In this document: positions 7,720-17,110 of the stretch, in pieces | How positions within the stretch are numbered: the first letter of the stretch is position 1 | Layout: each line of letters starts with the position of its first letter | NCBI GenBank assembly: GCA_036556905.1 | Contig: DATBIM010000063.1 | Span: 1-64,000, forward strand | DNA: 64,000 nucleotides | Direction: 5' to 3' | From: 40CM-4-69-5 sp036556905 | GTDB taxonomy: Bacteria; Methylomirabilota; Methylomirabilia; Rokubacteriales; CSP1-6 | Notes under the pieces: model-generated | The model's database searches: none | What the model was told of the DNA's origin: nothing | Seen by the model: only the letters and a program-made list of their open reading frames with translations | Program-made: the position numbers and the translations under genes

Positions 7720-8862
7720 CTAGAGACTCAGATGGTGGGCGAGCTCCCGCAGCGCGGCAAGGTTGTGGGCCGCCGCGAAATGGTCGAGCAGGGGCAGCGC
7801 GGCGGCCATGCCTCGCGTCAGCGGCTCGTAGGCGGCGTTCCCGAGGAGCGGGTTCAACCAGATCAAGCGCCCGGCCCGGCGCTTGATGCGGAGCAGCTCG
7901 TGGGCCAGGAGCTCGGGTTGCCCGGTGTCCCACCCGTCGGAGAGGACGATCACGATCGTGTGCCGGTCGACCAGCTGCGACCACTCGCGATTGAACTGGG
8001 CGATGGACTCACCGATGCGGGTGCCGGCCGACCAGTCCTGCACCTCGCGGAGGCGGCGCAGCACCTGGCGGTACGAGCGGCCCTTCAGGTATTCGGTCAC
8101 CCGCGTCAGCCGGGTCGAGAAGGTGAAGGTCTCGACCCGACCGAACACGTTCTGCATGGCGAAGAGGAACTGGAGCAGAAAGCGGCTGTAGAGATCCATC
8201 GAGCCCGAGACGTCGCACAGGAGCACGAGCCGGACTTTTCGCGGCTTGCGCTGCCGGTACTTGAGCTCGATGAAATCGCCGCGGCTGAGGTTGGCTCGGA
8301 GGGTTCGGCGCAGGTCCACCCGCCCCCGCCGGGCCACCGGGCGGCGGCGCCGACCCAGCCGGCGGGCCAGCCGGCGGGCGATCTGCAGGGTCAGTCGGTA
8401 CACCTCGTCGAGCTGGTCGGCCGAAAACGTGGAGAAGTCCTGAGCCACCAGTGCCTCACGATCGGAGAGCCCCGGGACTCCCAGCGGCTCTCCGGCCTCC
8501 GCTTCCGACTCCTCGCCCCAGGTATCGAGGGCCAGGGTCTCGCGCTTTTGCTCGGCGCTCTTCAGCGCCGCCGGCGGCCCCGTCTCCGGAGCCACCGTCA
8601 GCAACCCGGGGATCCCCTCCTCCAGCTCGGGCTGGACCTGCCAGAACGCTTCGAAGCAGCGGTCGAACGCGGGGATCTCCTCGGGACGCCCGACGAACAC
8701 CGTGCACAGCGCTCGCCGCAGCTCCTCGCGGTCGCCGAGGTCCACGTGCTCGAGGGCCTGGACCCCCGCGGTGATCTGCACCACCGTCACCGGCAGCCCG
8801 TGCTGGCGCAGGAGCGCGCCGAAGCGGACCATCGCGCTGGCGAGGTCGCGAGACGCGACCAT
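7720..8862 (-). CDS. CoxE-like VWA domain protein
   Basis: 380 aa. The C-terminal von Willebrand A domain carries a MIDAS motif DVSGSM (217-222); a stretch of arginines precedes it (165-190). VWA proteins of the CoxE group pair with MoxR AAA+ ATPases such as the gene 4 nt upstream and help insert or mature the metal centre of CO-dehydrogenase-type hydroxylases. The cox structural genes lie just upstream on the same strand. The role is inferred from family and position. Confidence 0.88.
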   Translation of the reverse strand: MVASRDLASAMVRFGALLRQHGLPVTVVQITAGVQALEHVDLGDREELRRALCTVFVGRPEEIPAFDRCFEAFWQVQPELEEGIPGLLTVAPETGPPAALKSAEQKRETLALDTWGEESEAEAGEPLGVPGLSDREALVAQDFSTFSADQLDEVYRLTLQIARRLARRLGRRRRPVARRGRVDLRRTLRANLSRGDFIELKYRQRKPRKVRLVLLCDVSGSMDLYSRFLLQFLFAMQNVFGRVETFTFSTRLTRVTEYLKGRSYRQVLRRLREVQDWSAGTRIGESIAQFNREWSQLVDRHTIVIVLSDGWDTGQPELLAHELLRIKRRAGRLIWLNPLLGNAAYEPLTRGMAAALPLLDHFAAAHNLAALRELAHHLSL

Positions 8863-8866
8863 GGAG

Positions 8867-9760
8867 CTAGCTCTGGACGGGCAGGAAAGGCGTGAGGCCG
8901 GCTTTGGCGACCTCGGCCCGGAAGCGCTTGATGTCCTCGGCGTCCTTGAGCACGACGCCGAGGGTCTCGTTCACCAGCGCTTCATCGAGGTGGTCGGCGT
9001 GGAGCGAGGCCAGGGCCCGGGCCCAGTCCAGGGTCTCGGCCACCCCGGGCACCTTGTTCACGCGTACCCGGCGCAGCGCCTCCATGAAGTGGGCGATCTC
9101 CCGGGCCAGGCGGGCGTTGACGCCCGGCACTTTCCGCTCGATGATCCGGACTTCCTTGTCGAAGGCCGGGTAGTCGATCCAGAGGTACAGGCAGCGTCGC
9201 CGCAAGGCGTCGGACAGCTCGCGGGTGCGGTTTGACGTGAGGATCACGTGGGGAGGGTGGGTGGCCTTGATGGTCCCGATCTCGGGAATCGTCACCTGCC
9301 AGTCGGAGAACACCTCCAGCATGAAGGCTTCCAACTCCTCGTCTCCGCGATCAAGCTCGTCGACGAGCAGGACGGGCGCCCGGTCGGTCTGCACGATGGC
9401 CTGCAGCAGCGGCCGCCGCAGCAGGAACGGCTCCGAGAAGATCTCGTGCTCCCGCTCGGTCAGCGGACGGTCGTTGGCCTGCTCGCTGAGCTTGATGTGC
9501 AGGAGCTGCTTCTGGTAGTTCCACTCGTACAGCGCGGTGGAGGCATCCAGGCCCTCATAGCACTGCAGGCGGATCAGGTTCGTCTCCAGCATCCGGGCCA
9601 GGACCTTGGCCACTTCCGTCTTGCCCACGCCGGCGTGACCCTCGATGAGGAGCGGCTTGCCCAGCGCGAGAGCGAGGTGGACTGAGGTGGCGACGGGAGC
9701 GTCCGTGACGTAGTCGGCCGCCTCCATCAACTCCTGGATCTTCCTTATCTCGGGGCGCAC
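8867..9760 (-). CDS. MoxR-family AAA+ ATPase (CoxD-like)
   Basis: 297 aa, typical length. Walker A GHAGVGKT (41-48) and Walker B LLVDELD (131-137) are intact, followed by the sensor TSNRTR. MoxR ATPases act as chaperones with VWA partners; the CoxD/CoxE pair is needed to build the Cu-Mo site in true CO dehydrogenase. Start GTG at 9760. A TACAAT box 8 nt before it overlaps the stop of the preceding mocA-like gene, so this pair may have its own promoter inside the operon. Confidence 0.9.
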   Translation of the reverse strand: MRPEIRKIQELMEAADYVTDAPVATSVHLALALGKPLLIEGHAGVGKTEVAKVLARMLETNLIRLQCYEGLDASTALYEWNYQKQLLHIKLSEQANDRPLTEREHEIFSEPFLLRRPLLQAIVQTDRAPVLLVDELDRGDEELEAFMLEVFSDWQVTIPEIGTIKATHPPHVILTSNRTRELSDALRRRCLYLWIDYPAFDKEVRIIERKVPGVNARLAREIAHFMEALRRVRVNKVPGVAETLDWARALASLHADHLDEALVNETLGVVLKDAEDIKRFRAEVAKAGLTPFLPVQS

Positions 9761-9766
9761 GCCGAC

Positions 9767-10342
9767 CTATTGTACATGAAGCCTCGCGTAGTCTTCGGGG
9801 GTGTCGATGTCGGCGGGCATCGGGACGTCGAAGGTCACGAGCGCCACCCGGTCGGCGCGGGCCCCCACCACGGCCTTGGCGCCGCCGTCACCGGTGAGGT
9901 TGCTCAGCTCGGCGAAGATCCCCGCGCCGAACAGCACCGGGGTTCCCTGAGTTCCCCGGTACACGGGCGCCACGATCTCCTTGCCCGTCTTCCGCCACGC
10001 CGCCAGCAGGGCGGGGACGACGTCGGCGGGGACGCGCGGCTGATCCCCCAGCACGATCAGCGCGGCCCGCGTCCACGGCTTGAGGGCGGCGACACCGACG
10101 GCGATCGAGGAGCCCTGCCCGTCCTGGGGGCGCGGGTTGCGGGCGTAGCGAACGGCCAGGCCGGTCAGCGCCGCCCGCACACCGTCTTCGTCTTGGCCGG
10201 TGACGACCACGAGGTCTTCGACGTGGCCGGTGAGCGCCTCCACCGCCCAGCGCACGATCGGCTTGCCGCGGAACTCCAGCAGGAGCTTGGGGCGTCCCAT
10301 GCGCCGGGCGAAGCCCGCCGCCAGCACGATTCCCGCGATCAT
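9767..10342 (-). CDS. MocA/MobA-like molybdenum cofactor nucleotidyltransferase
   Basis: 191 aa. The glycosyltransferase-A-like nucleotide-binding motif LAAGFARRMGRPK (7-19) and LIVLGDQP near residue 100 identify the MobA/MocA family. In this setting the likely reaction is CTP + molybdopterin to the molybdenum cofactor cytosine dinucleotide used by CoxL-type enzymes, rather than the GTP-dependent MobA reaction. It lies between coxM and moxR. The nucleotide choice is inferred from context. Confidence 0.85.
   Translation of the reverse strand: MIAGIVLAAGFARRMGRPKLLLEFRGKPIVRWAVEALTGHVEDLVVVTGQDEDGVRAALTGLAVRYARNPRPQDGQGSSIAVGVAALKPWTRAALIVLGDQPRVPADVVPALLAAWRKTGKEIVAPVYRGTQGTPVLFGAGIFAELSNLTGDGGAKAVVGARADRVALVTFDVPMPADIDTPEDYARLHVQ
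9769..9774 (-). promoter_or_regulatory. Possible internal -10 box for moxR-coxE
   Basis: TACAAT on the minus strand, 8 nt before the moxR GTG and overlapping the TAG stop of the mocA-like gene. It would give a near-leaderless moxR transcript. It is one short motif, so support is modest. Confidence 0.35.
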
Positions 10343-10414
10343 CGACGGAAGCGACGGGCAGGAGGAGTCACGGGGCCAGCGCGAGAGTCCCCGGGCTCCC
10401 GGCCCCGCGCGCGC

Positions 10415-11290
10415 CTATCCGCGGGCGCGCTTGACGGCTTCCGTGATCGCGCGCTTGGCGAACACGCGGCAGAGATGCGACTTGTACTCGACCGAGCCTT
10501 GCAGGTCGGCCTGCACGTCCACCCCCTCAGCGGCTTTCTGGGCCGCCGCCTCGATGGTCGCGGCGTCGAGCTTCTTGCCGGTGAGACCCGCTTCCACACC
10601 CTTGGCCCGCACGGCCCGGGTGCCGGCGCCCGTGACACCCACGCCGGCCCGCGCGCACTTGCCTTCCTTGTCGAGGGTCACCACGGCGGCCACGCCGACC
10701 ACCGCGAACCGAGAGGCCGGATGGGGGAACTTCATGTAGGCCGTGCCGGTGCCGGCCGGCCAGCTAGGGACCCGCAGCTCGACGAGGATCTCGTCCTCGT
10801 GGAGCGCGGTCGACATCAGTCCCTGGAACCAGTCGTCGACCTTCACGGTGCGCCGCCCCTTCGGGCCCTCGCACACCATCTCGGCGCCCAGGGCCACGAG
10901 GGTCGCCGGCTGATCGGCGGCCGGGTCGGCGTGGGCGATCGAGCCCCCGATGGTTCCCAGGTTGCGCACCGCCGGGTCGCCGATGACCGAGGCCGTCTCG
11001 GCCAGGATCGGGCACTTGGACTTGAGCAGCGCGGAGGACTCCATTTGCCAGTGCGTGGTCATCGCGCCCAGCACGATGGCGCCCCCATCCTCCTTGATCC
11101 CCGTGAGGCCCGGCACCTTCCGTAAATCGATGACGTGCTTGGGTTGGGCCAGGCGTAGCTTCATCATCGGCACCAGGCTGTGGCCGCCGGCCAGCAGCTT
11201 GGCGTCGTCCTTGTAGCGACCGAGCAGACCGAGCGCGTCCTTCACGTTGGTGGGGGCGTGGTACTCGAATGCGGCAGGATACATAGGCAC
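10415..11290 (-). CDS. CO dehydrogenase-like FAD subunit (CoxM/CutM)
   Basis: 291 aa. FAD-binding motifs AGGHSLVPMMKLRL (about 34-47) and GTIGGSIAHADP (about 103-114) are those of the medium subunit of molybdenum hydroxylases. It passes electrons from the 2Fe-2S subunit to an acceptor, probably the quinone pool. A clear AGGAGG lies 9 nt before the ATG. It is third in the order coxS-coxL-coxM, 7 nt after coxL. Confidence 0.92.
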   Translation of the reverse strand: MPMYPAAFEYHAPTNVKDALGLLGRYKDDAKLLAGGHSLVPMMKLRLAQPKHVIDLRKVPGLTGIKEDGGAIVLGAMTTHWQMESSALLKSKCPILAETASVIGDPAVRNLGTIGGSIAHADPAADQPATLVALGAEMVCEGPKGRRTVKVDDWFQGLMSTALHEDEILVELRVPSWPAGTGTAYMKFPHPASRFAVVGVAAVVTLDKEGKCARAGVGVTGAGTRAVRAKGVEAGLTGKKLDAATIEAAAQKAAEGVDVQADLQGSVEYKSHLCRVFAKRAITEAVKRARG

Positions 11291-11297
11291 GAGCCTC

Positions 11298-13655
11298 CTA
11301 TTTCTTCGCGGCCTTCACAGCGGCCCAGACACGTTCGGCAGTCAGCGGCATGTCGATGTGAGTGACCCCGAGCCCGGCCAGCGCGTCGATGACGGCGTTG
11401 GCGATGGTGGGGGTGGAAGCGATGGTGCCAGTCTCCCCGGCGCCTTTGACGCCGAGAGGGTTCACCGGGCTCGGCGTCACCGTGCGCTCTGTCTCGTAGA
11501 AGGGAAGCTGGCCGGCGGTGGGCAGCGCGTAGTCCATCATCGTGGCGGCCAGGAGCTGCCCGTCATCGGAGTAGAGACCGTGCTCCCACAGGGCCTGTCC
11601 CACACCCTGGGCGATGCCGCCATGCACCATCCCGTCGACGATCATCGGGTTGATGACACGACCGACGTCGTCCACCGCCACGTAACGCAGCAGCTTGACC
11701 CGTCCCGTCTCGGGATCGATCTCCACCGAGGCCACGTGGGCGCCGAATGGAAACGTGAAGTTCGACGGGTCGTAGAAGGACGTGGCCTCCAGCCCCGGCT
11801 CCATCCCCTGGGGGATGTTGTGGGCGAGATAGGCCATGAGGGCCACCTCCCCCCAGGCCTTGGCCCGGTCGGGCGCTCCCTTGACCGACCACTTGCCGGC
11901 CTGGAATTCCAGGTCCTGCTCGCTGGCCTCCAGCAGATGCGCGGCGATGCGCCGCCCTTTGTCCTTGATTTTGTCCAGGCACTTGTAGATCGCGCTGCCA
12001 CCCACGCAGGCCGAGCGACTGCCGTAGGTCCCCATACCGAATGGGATCTGGGCCGTGTCGCCGTGCACGATCTCCACCTGCTCCATGGGAATGCCGAGAT
12101 CGTCGGCCACGAGCTGGGCGAAGGTCGTCTCATGACCCTGACCGTGGGAGTGTGAGCCGGTGAAGACGGTGACCGCGCCGGTGGGATGCACCCGCACCTG
12201 ACCCGATTCCCACAGCCCCGCGCCGGCTCCCAGCGAGCCGGCCACCGCCGAAGGCGCCGGCCCGCACGCTTCGATGTAGGTGCTGACGCCGATGCCGATC
12301 AGGCGGCCTTGCTGGCGCGCCTGCTCCTGCTCCTTGCGGAACTCGGTGTAGTGGGCCATCTCCAGCGCTCGCTTGAGCGCCGGCTCGTAGTTGCCGCTGT
12401 CGTAAGCGAAGGCCACGGGGGTCTGGTAGACCGGCCCGCCCGTGAAGGCGGGAATCAGGTTTTTGCGCCGCAGCTCGGCCGGATCGAGGCGTAACTCCCG
12501 CGCCGATCGATCCATCAGACGCTCCAGCAGGTATGTCGCCTCCGGGCGCCCGGCCCCGCGGTACGCATCGACCGGTGCAGTGTTGGTCAGCATCCCCCAC
12601 ACCTCGCAGAAGATGGTGGGGATCTTGTAGACGCCGGAGAGAAGCGGACCGTACAGGTACGAGGGGATCAGCGGCGCGAAGGTCGAGAGGTAGGCTCCCA
12701 GGTTGGCGTGCGTCTTGACTCGCAGCCCGGTGATCCGACTGTCCCGGTCGAAGGCCATCTCGGCGTCGGTGACGTGGTCGCGGCCGTGGGCGTCGTTCAG
12801 GAACGACTCCCTCCGCTCGGCCGTCCATTTCACGGGCCGCCCCAGCGTCTTGGCCGCCCACGAGACCGCCACCTCCTCGTTGTAGACGAAGATCTTGGAG
12901 CCAAAGCCGCCGCCCACGTCGGGGGAGACCACCCGCATCTTCGTCTCGGGGATGCCGAGGATGAAGGCCGCCATCAGCAAGCGGTGGACGTGGGGGTTCT
13001 GCGACGTCACCCACAGGGTGAGGTCGCTGGTCGCCGATGCGTAAGATGCCAGGCAGGCGCGCGGCTCGATCGCGTTGGGAATGAGGCGCTGATTGACGAA
13101 CGACAGGCTCACCACCTTGGCGGCCGACCGGAAGGCCGCCTCCGTCGCGTTCTTGTCGCCGATGGTCCAGTAAAACGACTGATTCTGCGCCACGTCGTCG
13201 AAGAGCGCGGGCGCGCCGCGCTGGTGGGCCTTCTTGGGGTTGGCCACCCCGGGCAATGGCTCGTAGTCTACCTGGACCGCCTCGGCAGCGTCCTTGGCGG
13301 CATAGGCGCTGTCGGCGATCACGATGGCCACCGGCTCGCCGGCATAGCGAGCCTTGCCCTGGGCCAGCACGGGCCGCGGGGGAACCTTGATGTCGGGCAG
13401 CATCCAGCCGCAAGGCAGGTTGCCCACCTTGACATCCTGGCCGGTGTAGATAGCGACGAACCCGGGCACGGCCTTGGCGCGGGTGACATTGATGCCTTTG
13501 ATGCGGGCGTGGGCGTGCGGGCTCCTGACGAACGCGGCGTAGGTGAGCCCCGGAAGCTTCACGTCGTCTACGTACTGGCCACGGCCGGTGATGAAGCGCG
13601 GGTCCTCACGGCGCTTGATGGCCTTGCCGAAGAGTCGCTCGGTCGCCGTCGCCAT
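11298..13655 (-). CDS. Form II CO dehydrogenase-like molybdopterin subunit (CoxL/XDH family)
   Basis: 785 aa, full length for the family. Conserved GGGFGSK (248-254), the active-site loop AYRGAGR (364-370), and GVKGAGETG with the catalytic glutamate near the C-terminus. True CO dehydrogenases (form I) carry AYxCSFR with the Cu-binding cysteine; AYRGAGR marks form II, whose substrate is uncertain and may be another aldehyde or N-heterocycle. It partners with the flanking CoxS and CoxM. Start 9 nt after the coxS stop. Confidence 0.92.
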   Translation of the reverse strand: MATATERLFGKAIKRREDPRFITGRGQYVDDVKLPGLTYAAFVRSPHAHARIKGINVTRAKAVPGFVAIYTGQDVKVGNLPCGWMLPDIKVPPRPVLAQGKARYAGEPVAIVIADSAYAAKDAAEAVQVDYEPLPGVANPKKAHQRGAPALFDDVAQNQSFYWTIGDKNATEAAFRSAAKVVSLSFVNQRLIPNAIEPRACLASYASATSDLTLWVTSQNPHVHRLLMAAFILGIPETKMRVVSPDVGGGFGSKIFVYNEEVAVSWAAKTLGRPVKWTAERRESFLNDAHGRDHVTDAEMAFDRDSRITGLRVKTHANLGAYLSTFAPLIPSYLYGPLLSGVYKIPTIFCEVWGMLTNTAPVDAYRGAGRPEATYLLERLMDRSARELRLDPAELRRKNLIPAFTGGPVYQTPVAFAYDSGNYEPALKRALEMAHYTEFRKEQEQARQQGRLIGIGVSTYIEACGPAPSAVAGSLGAGAGLWESGQVRVHPTGAVTVFTGSHSHGQGHETTFAQLVADDLGIPMEQVEIVHGDTAQIPFGMGTYGSRSACVGGSAIYKCLDKIKDKGRRIAAHLLEASEQDLEFQAGKWSVKGAPDRAKAWGEVALMAYLAHNIPQGMEPGLEATSFYDPSNFTFPFGAHVASVEIDPETGRVKLLRYVAVDDVGRVINPMIVDGMVHGGIAQGVGQALWEHGLYSDDGQLLAATMMDYALPTAGQLPFYETERTVTPSPVNPLGVKGAGETGTIASTPTIANAVIDALAGLGVTHIDMPLTAERVWAAVKAAKK

Positions 13656-13664
13656 GACGTCTAC

Positions 13665-14144
<480 letters not shown>

Positions 14145-14197
14145 GACTCGTCCTCCGGAATTCGGCGGTTGGCGTGGGGTGCTTGTCAGCGCGTCAG

Positions 14198-14226
14198 AGG
14201 GTAAGCCGGGCCTGCCGGGCTGTCAA
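14198..14226 (-). promoter_or_regulatory. Predicted sigma-70-type promoter of coxSLM with spacer repeat
   Basis: Minus strand: TTGACA (14226-14221), 17-bp spacer, TACCCT (14203-14198), about 54 nt before the coxS GTG. The spacer holds two copies of the 7-mer GCCCGGC (plus strand GCCGGGC) separated by 2 nt, which could bind a regulator on one DNA face. Seen directly; function is inferred. Confidence 0.6.
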
Positions 14227-14250
14227 CCCGCACTCCCGGTCACTTGCCTC

Positions 14251-15426
14251 TCAGGCCCGGAGCTGGCGACGGGCATCGGCGCGCGTCTGGTCGAGGACCT
14301 CCCGTACCGGCAGGGCTCGGTCGCGGGCGATGCGCGCCACCTCCGAGAATTCCGGAGTGACCGTCACGATCCGGCCACCGTGCCGCGAGACCTTGAACGG
14401 GACGGGCCCGTAGGCCGTCGGCAGCGTCACCATTTCCCGGGCGAGACGGGTCCGCTGCCATTCCGACCAGCGCACTCCGATCGTGCTGGATTCCTCGAAG
14501 AGCACCCGGGAGAGCTCGGTGACGAGACGAGGCGGGCAGAGGGCGGTGACCACGACGCCCGGCCGGCTGCGCTTCATGACCACCGGGGTGAGGAAGACGT
14601 CGAGCGCCCCCGCCTCGAACAGCCGCTCCATGAGGGGCTCGTAGAGCTGGGGCGACATGTCGTCGATCGTCGTCTCGACCTGGGCGATGGTTTCCTGGGA
14701 GCCGGAGGCTGCCGAGTCGCCGACGAAGCAACGGACGACGTTGGGGATCTCCAGGTCCCAGGTGCCGGCTCCATAGCCAACGCTGGCGAGGGTCATGGCC
14801 GGCATCCGGCCGGCCCCGCTGGCCAGGGTGGTGAGGATCGCCGCTGCCGTCGGTGTGACCAGCTCCGCGGCCACGCCGGTGTCCACCATCGGGAAGCCGC
14901 GCAGGAGCTCGGCGGTGCCGGGCGCCGGCACGGGCACCTTGCCGTGCGCGCCCACCGCGATCCCACCGCCCAGCGGCAGGGCGGAGCAATAGAGCTCCTC
15001 GATCCCCAGGAGCGCCAGCGCGGTCACGCCTCCGGTGACATCGATGATGGCGTCGACGGCGCCGACCTCGTGGAAGCGTACGGCTTCGGGCGTCGTGCCG
15101 TGAACCCGAGCCTCCGCCTCGGCTAGACGCCGGAAGATCCGGCCGGCCTTATCGCGGATCGCCGAGTCCAGCGTGCTCTTGTCCAGAATCGAGAGGATGT
15201 CGCCCAGCGAGCGGTGATGGTGCTCGCGAGCGTCGATCTCGACGTCGACCTTGACAGCGCGGAAGGCTCCCTTGCGGACCTCGCGCCGCACGAGCTGCCA
15301 GCCGCCCAGGGGTAGCTTGGCCAGCTCCGCGCGGAGCGTGTCGAAGGGCGCCCCGGCATCCACGAGAGCCCCCATGATCATGTCGCCGGCGGCGCCGCTC
15401 GGGCAGTCGAAGTAGGCCAGTTTCAT
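14251..15426 (-). CDS. larC: Nickel-pincer cofactor biosynthesis protein LarC
   Basis: 391 aa. It starts with the family signature MKLAYFDCPSGAAGDM. LarC is a CTP-dependent nickel insertase that finishes the nickel-pincer nucleotide cofactor of LarA-type racemases/epimerases. The gene is a single ORF, unlike the larC1/larC2 frameshift arrangement of Lactobacillus. The frame is open upstream to an ATG at 15477, but those 17 codons are hairpin-repeat sequence, so I take ATG 15426. No Shine-Dalgarno is visible; a 10-bp hairpin ends a few nt before the start. No larA is seen in the window. Confidence 0.9.
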   Translation of the reverse strand: MKLAYFDCPSGAAGDMIMGALVDAGAPFDTLRAELAKLPLGGWQLVRREVRKGAFRAVKVDVEIDAREHHHRSLGDILSILDKSTLDSAIRDKAGRIFRRLAEAEARVHGTTPEAVRFHEVGAVDAIIDVTGGVTALALLGIEELYCSALPLGGGIAVGAHGKVPVPAPGTAELLRGFPMVDTGVAAELVTPTAAAILTTLASGAGRMPAMTLASVGYGAGTWDLEIPNVVRCFVGDSAASGSQETIAQVETTIDDMSPQLYEPLMERLFEAGALDVFLTPVVMKRSRPGVVVTALCPPRLVTELSRVLFEESSTIGVRWSEWQRTRLAREMVTLPTAYGPVPFKVSRHGGRIVTVTPEFSEVARIARDRALPVREVLDQTRADARRQLRA

Positions 15427-15429
15427 TGA

Positions 15430-15497
15430 ACAGGGCACGGGCACCCGGCCTTGCGGTACGCCCGTGCCCCCCCGCAATCACCCCTGGCGCTTATTCG
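15430..15497. repeat. Hairpin repeat (family B), copy 1
   Basis: About 68 nt, closely similar to 29693-29758. A 10-bp perfect stem (GGGCACGGGC with GCCCGTGCCC) is followed by GCAATCACCC and TGGCG. Compared with copy 2 one stem base pair is C-G here and T-A there, a compensatory change. It fills the gap between larB and larC and ends 3 nt before the larC ATG. Confidence 0.75.
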
Positions 15498-15525
15498 TCT
15501 GCTCCCCTTGCGTTGCAGTCTTTCG

Positions 15526-16281
15526 TCATACTTTTGAGGCCAAGTGATTGATCTGGCTCGCCTGATGCGCGGCGCCGTAGCCGTTGTCGATATTCACGAC
15601 GGACACTCCGGCCGCGCACGAGTTGAGCATGGCCAGAAGCGCGGCCAGGCCGCCCAGCGAGGCTCCATAGCCGACGCTGGTGGGGACGGCGATGACTGGA
15701 CGATCGACGAGGCCGCCGATCACGCTGGGCAATGCGCCTTCCATGCCGGCCACGGCCACGATCACGTTGGCCTCGGCCAGCGTGTCGTAGGAGGCGAGCA
15801 ACCGGTGCAGGCCAGCGACCCCGCAGTCGTAGATGCGCTCCACCCGGTTGCCCAGTGCCTCGGCAACCAGTGCTGCCTCCTCCGCCACGGGGAGGTCCGC
15901 GGTGCCCGCGGCCGCCACAACGATGAGACCCCTGCCCTCGGTGGGCATGGGGCGCACGATCAGCAGACGGGCCTCGGCATGGTAGATGGCGGGCAGCCCG
16001 GCCGCGACAACGGCCGCCGCGGTGTCGGCGTCGGCCCGTGTGGCCAGCACGTTGAAATGATCGGCAGCCAGCCGGCTGGCGATGGCCACCACCTGCCCCG
16101 GACTCTTGCCCGGGCAGAAGATCGCCTCCGGTCCGCCCCCACGTAGCGCGCGGTGCTGGTCGACCCTGGCGAAACCGAGATCCTCGAAGGGCAGCCGCTG
16201 CAGCCGGCGCAGCGCCGCGGGAATGTCGACACGCCCCGCGCTCACGTCCTCCAGCAACGCCCGTAGCGCCTCCGCATTCAT
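15526..16281 (-). CDS. larB: Nickel-pincer cofactor biosynthesis protein LarB
   Basis: 251 aa. The C-terminal two thirds has the PurE-like fold, with VAVAGMEGALPSV, PVIAVPTSVGYGAS and a final NIDNGYGA typical of LarB. LarB carboxylates and hydrolyses nicotinic acid adenine dinucleotide to pyridinium-3,5-biscarboxylate mononucleotide, the substrate of LarE. Its start overlaps the larE stop as ATGA. Order larE-larB-larC. Confidence 0.92.
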   Translation of the reverse strand: MNAEALRALLEDVSAGRVDIPAALRRLQRLPFEDLGFARVDQHRALRGGGPEAIFCPGKSPGQVVAIASRLAADHFNVLATRADADTAAAVVAAGLPAIYHAEARLLIVRPMPTEGRGLIVVAAAGTADLPVAEEAALVAEALGNRVERIYDCGVAGLHRLLASYDTLAEANVIVAVAGMEGALPSVIGGLVDRPVIAVPTSVGYGASLGGLAALLAMLNSCAAGVSVVNIDNGYGAAHQASQINHLASKV

Positions 16282-17102
16282 TGCTGAGGCGCCCCTCCCA
16301 GCGAAAGCAGGCGGTTGGCGCTGCCGGACTGGAAGCCACCCAGATCCACCGCGACGTAGGCGTAGCCCAGCTCGCGGAACCGGGCCACGATCGCTTCGTG
16401 GCGGCCCTCTTGCCAGAGCCGCGGCACGTCCTCGAGCGGAACCTCCAGGCGGGCGAGCCGGTCGTGGTGGCGCACGCGAAACTGCCGGAAGCCGAGCGCC
16501 CGCACGAAGGCCTCGGCGGCATCCACACGTCGCAGCTTCTCGGCATTGATGGGGTCACCGTACTGGAAGCGCGAGCTGAGACAGGCGAACGAAGGCTTGT
16601 CCCAGGTGGGCAGCCCCAGGTCTCGCGACAGGTCGCGGATCTCCGCCTTGCCCAGCCCGGCCTCGATGAGCGGGGCCCGCACCCCGCGCTGGCGCGCGGA
16701 CTGCATGCCGGGCCGGTGATCGCCGAGATCGTCCACATTGGCCCCGTAGACGAGGTGGCGGAACCCTTCACGCTCGGCGATGGGGGCCAGGGTGACGAAG
16801 AGCTCCTCCTTGCAGAAGAAGCACCGGTTGCCCGGGTTCCGGGCGTACTCCGGATTGGCGAGCTCGTTCGTGCGGACGACCAGATGGCGCAGGCCCACGA
16901 GCGCGGCGAGGCGGCGGGCCTCATCCAGCTCGCTGGCCGGATAGGTCTCGGAATCGGCGGTGACGAGGAGCGCCCGGCCTCCCAGCGCGTCCCTGGCGGC
17001 TCGGGCCAGCAGGGTGGAGTCCACGCCTCCCGAGAACGCCACCACGACGCTCTCGAGCCCGCGAAGGACCTCGAGCAACCGCTCGTACTTGACCTGGCTC
17101 AA
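16278..17102 (-). CDS. larE: Pyridinium dicarboxylate sulfur transferase LarE (three-cysteine type)
   Basis: About 274 aa from the TTG at 17102, 8 nt after pfkB. The open frame runs to 17339, but that part overlaps pfkB and has no homology. PP-loop SGGVDS (24-29). Cysteines C94 and C97 (RCFFC) plus C174 (FACLSSR). LarE converts the two carboxylates of LarB's product to thiocarboxylates. L. plantarum LarE has a single sacrificial cysteine at the C174 position; three-cysteine forms such as this are thought to bind a 4Fe-4S cluster and act catalytically. Confidence 0.9.
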   Translation of the reverse strand: MSQVKYERLLEVLRGLESVVVAFSGGVDSTLLARAARDALGGRALLVTADSETYPASELDEARRLAALVGLRHLVVRTNELANPEYARNPGNRCFFCKEELFVTLAPIAEREGFRHLVYGANVDDLGDHRPGMQSARQRGVRAPLIEAGLGKAEIRDLSRDLGLPTWDKPSFACLSSRFQYGDPINAEKLRRVDAAEAFVRALGFRQFRVRHHDRLARLEVPLEDVPRLWQEGRHEAIVARFRELGYAYVAVDLGGFQSGSANRLLSLGGAPQQ

Positions 17103-17110
17103 CGGTGGTC

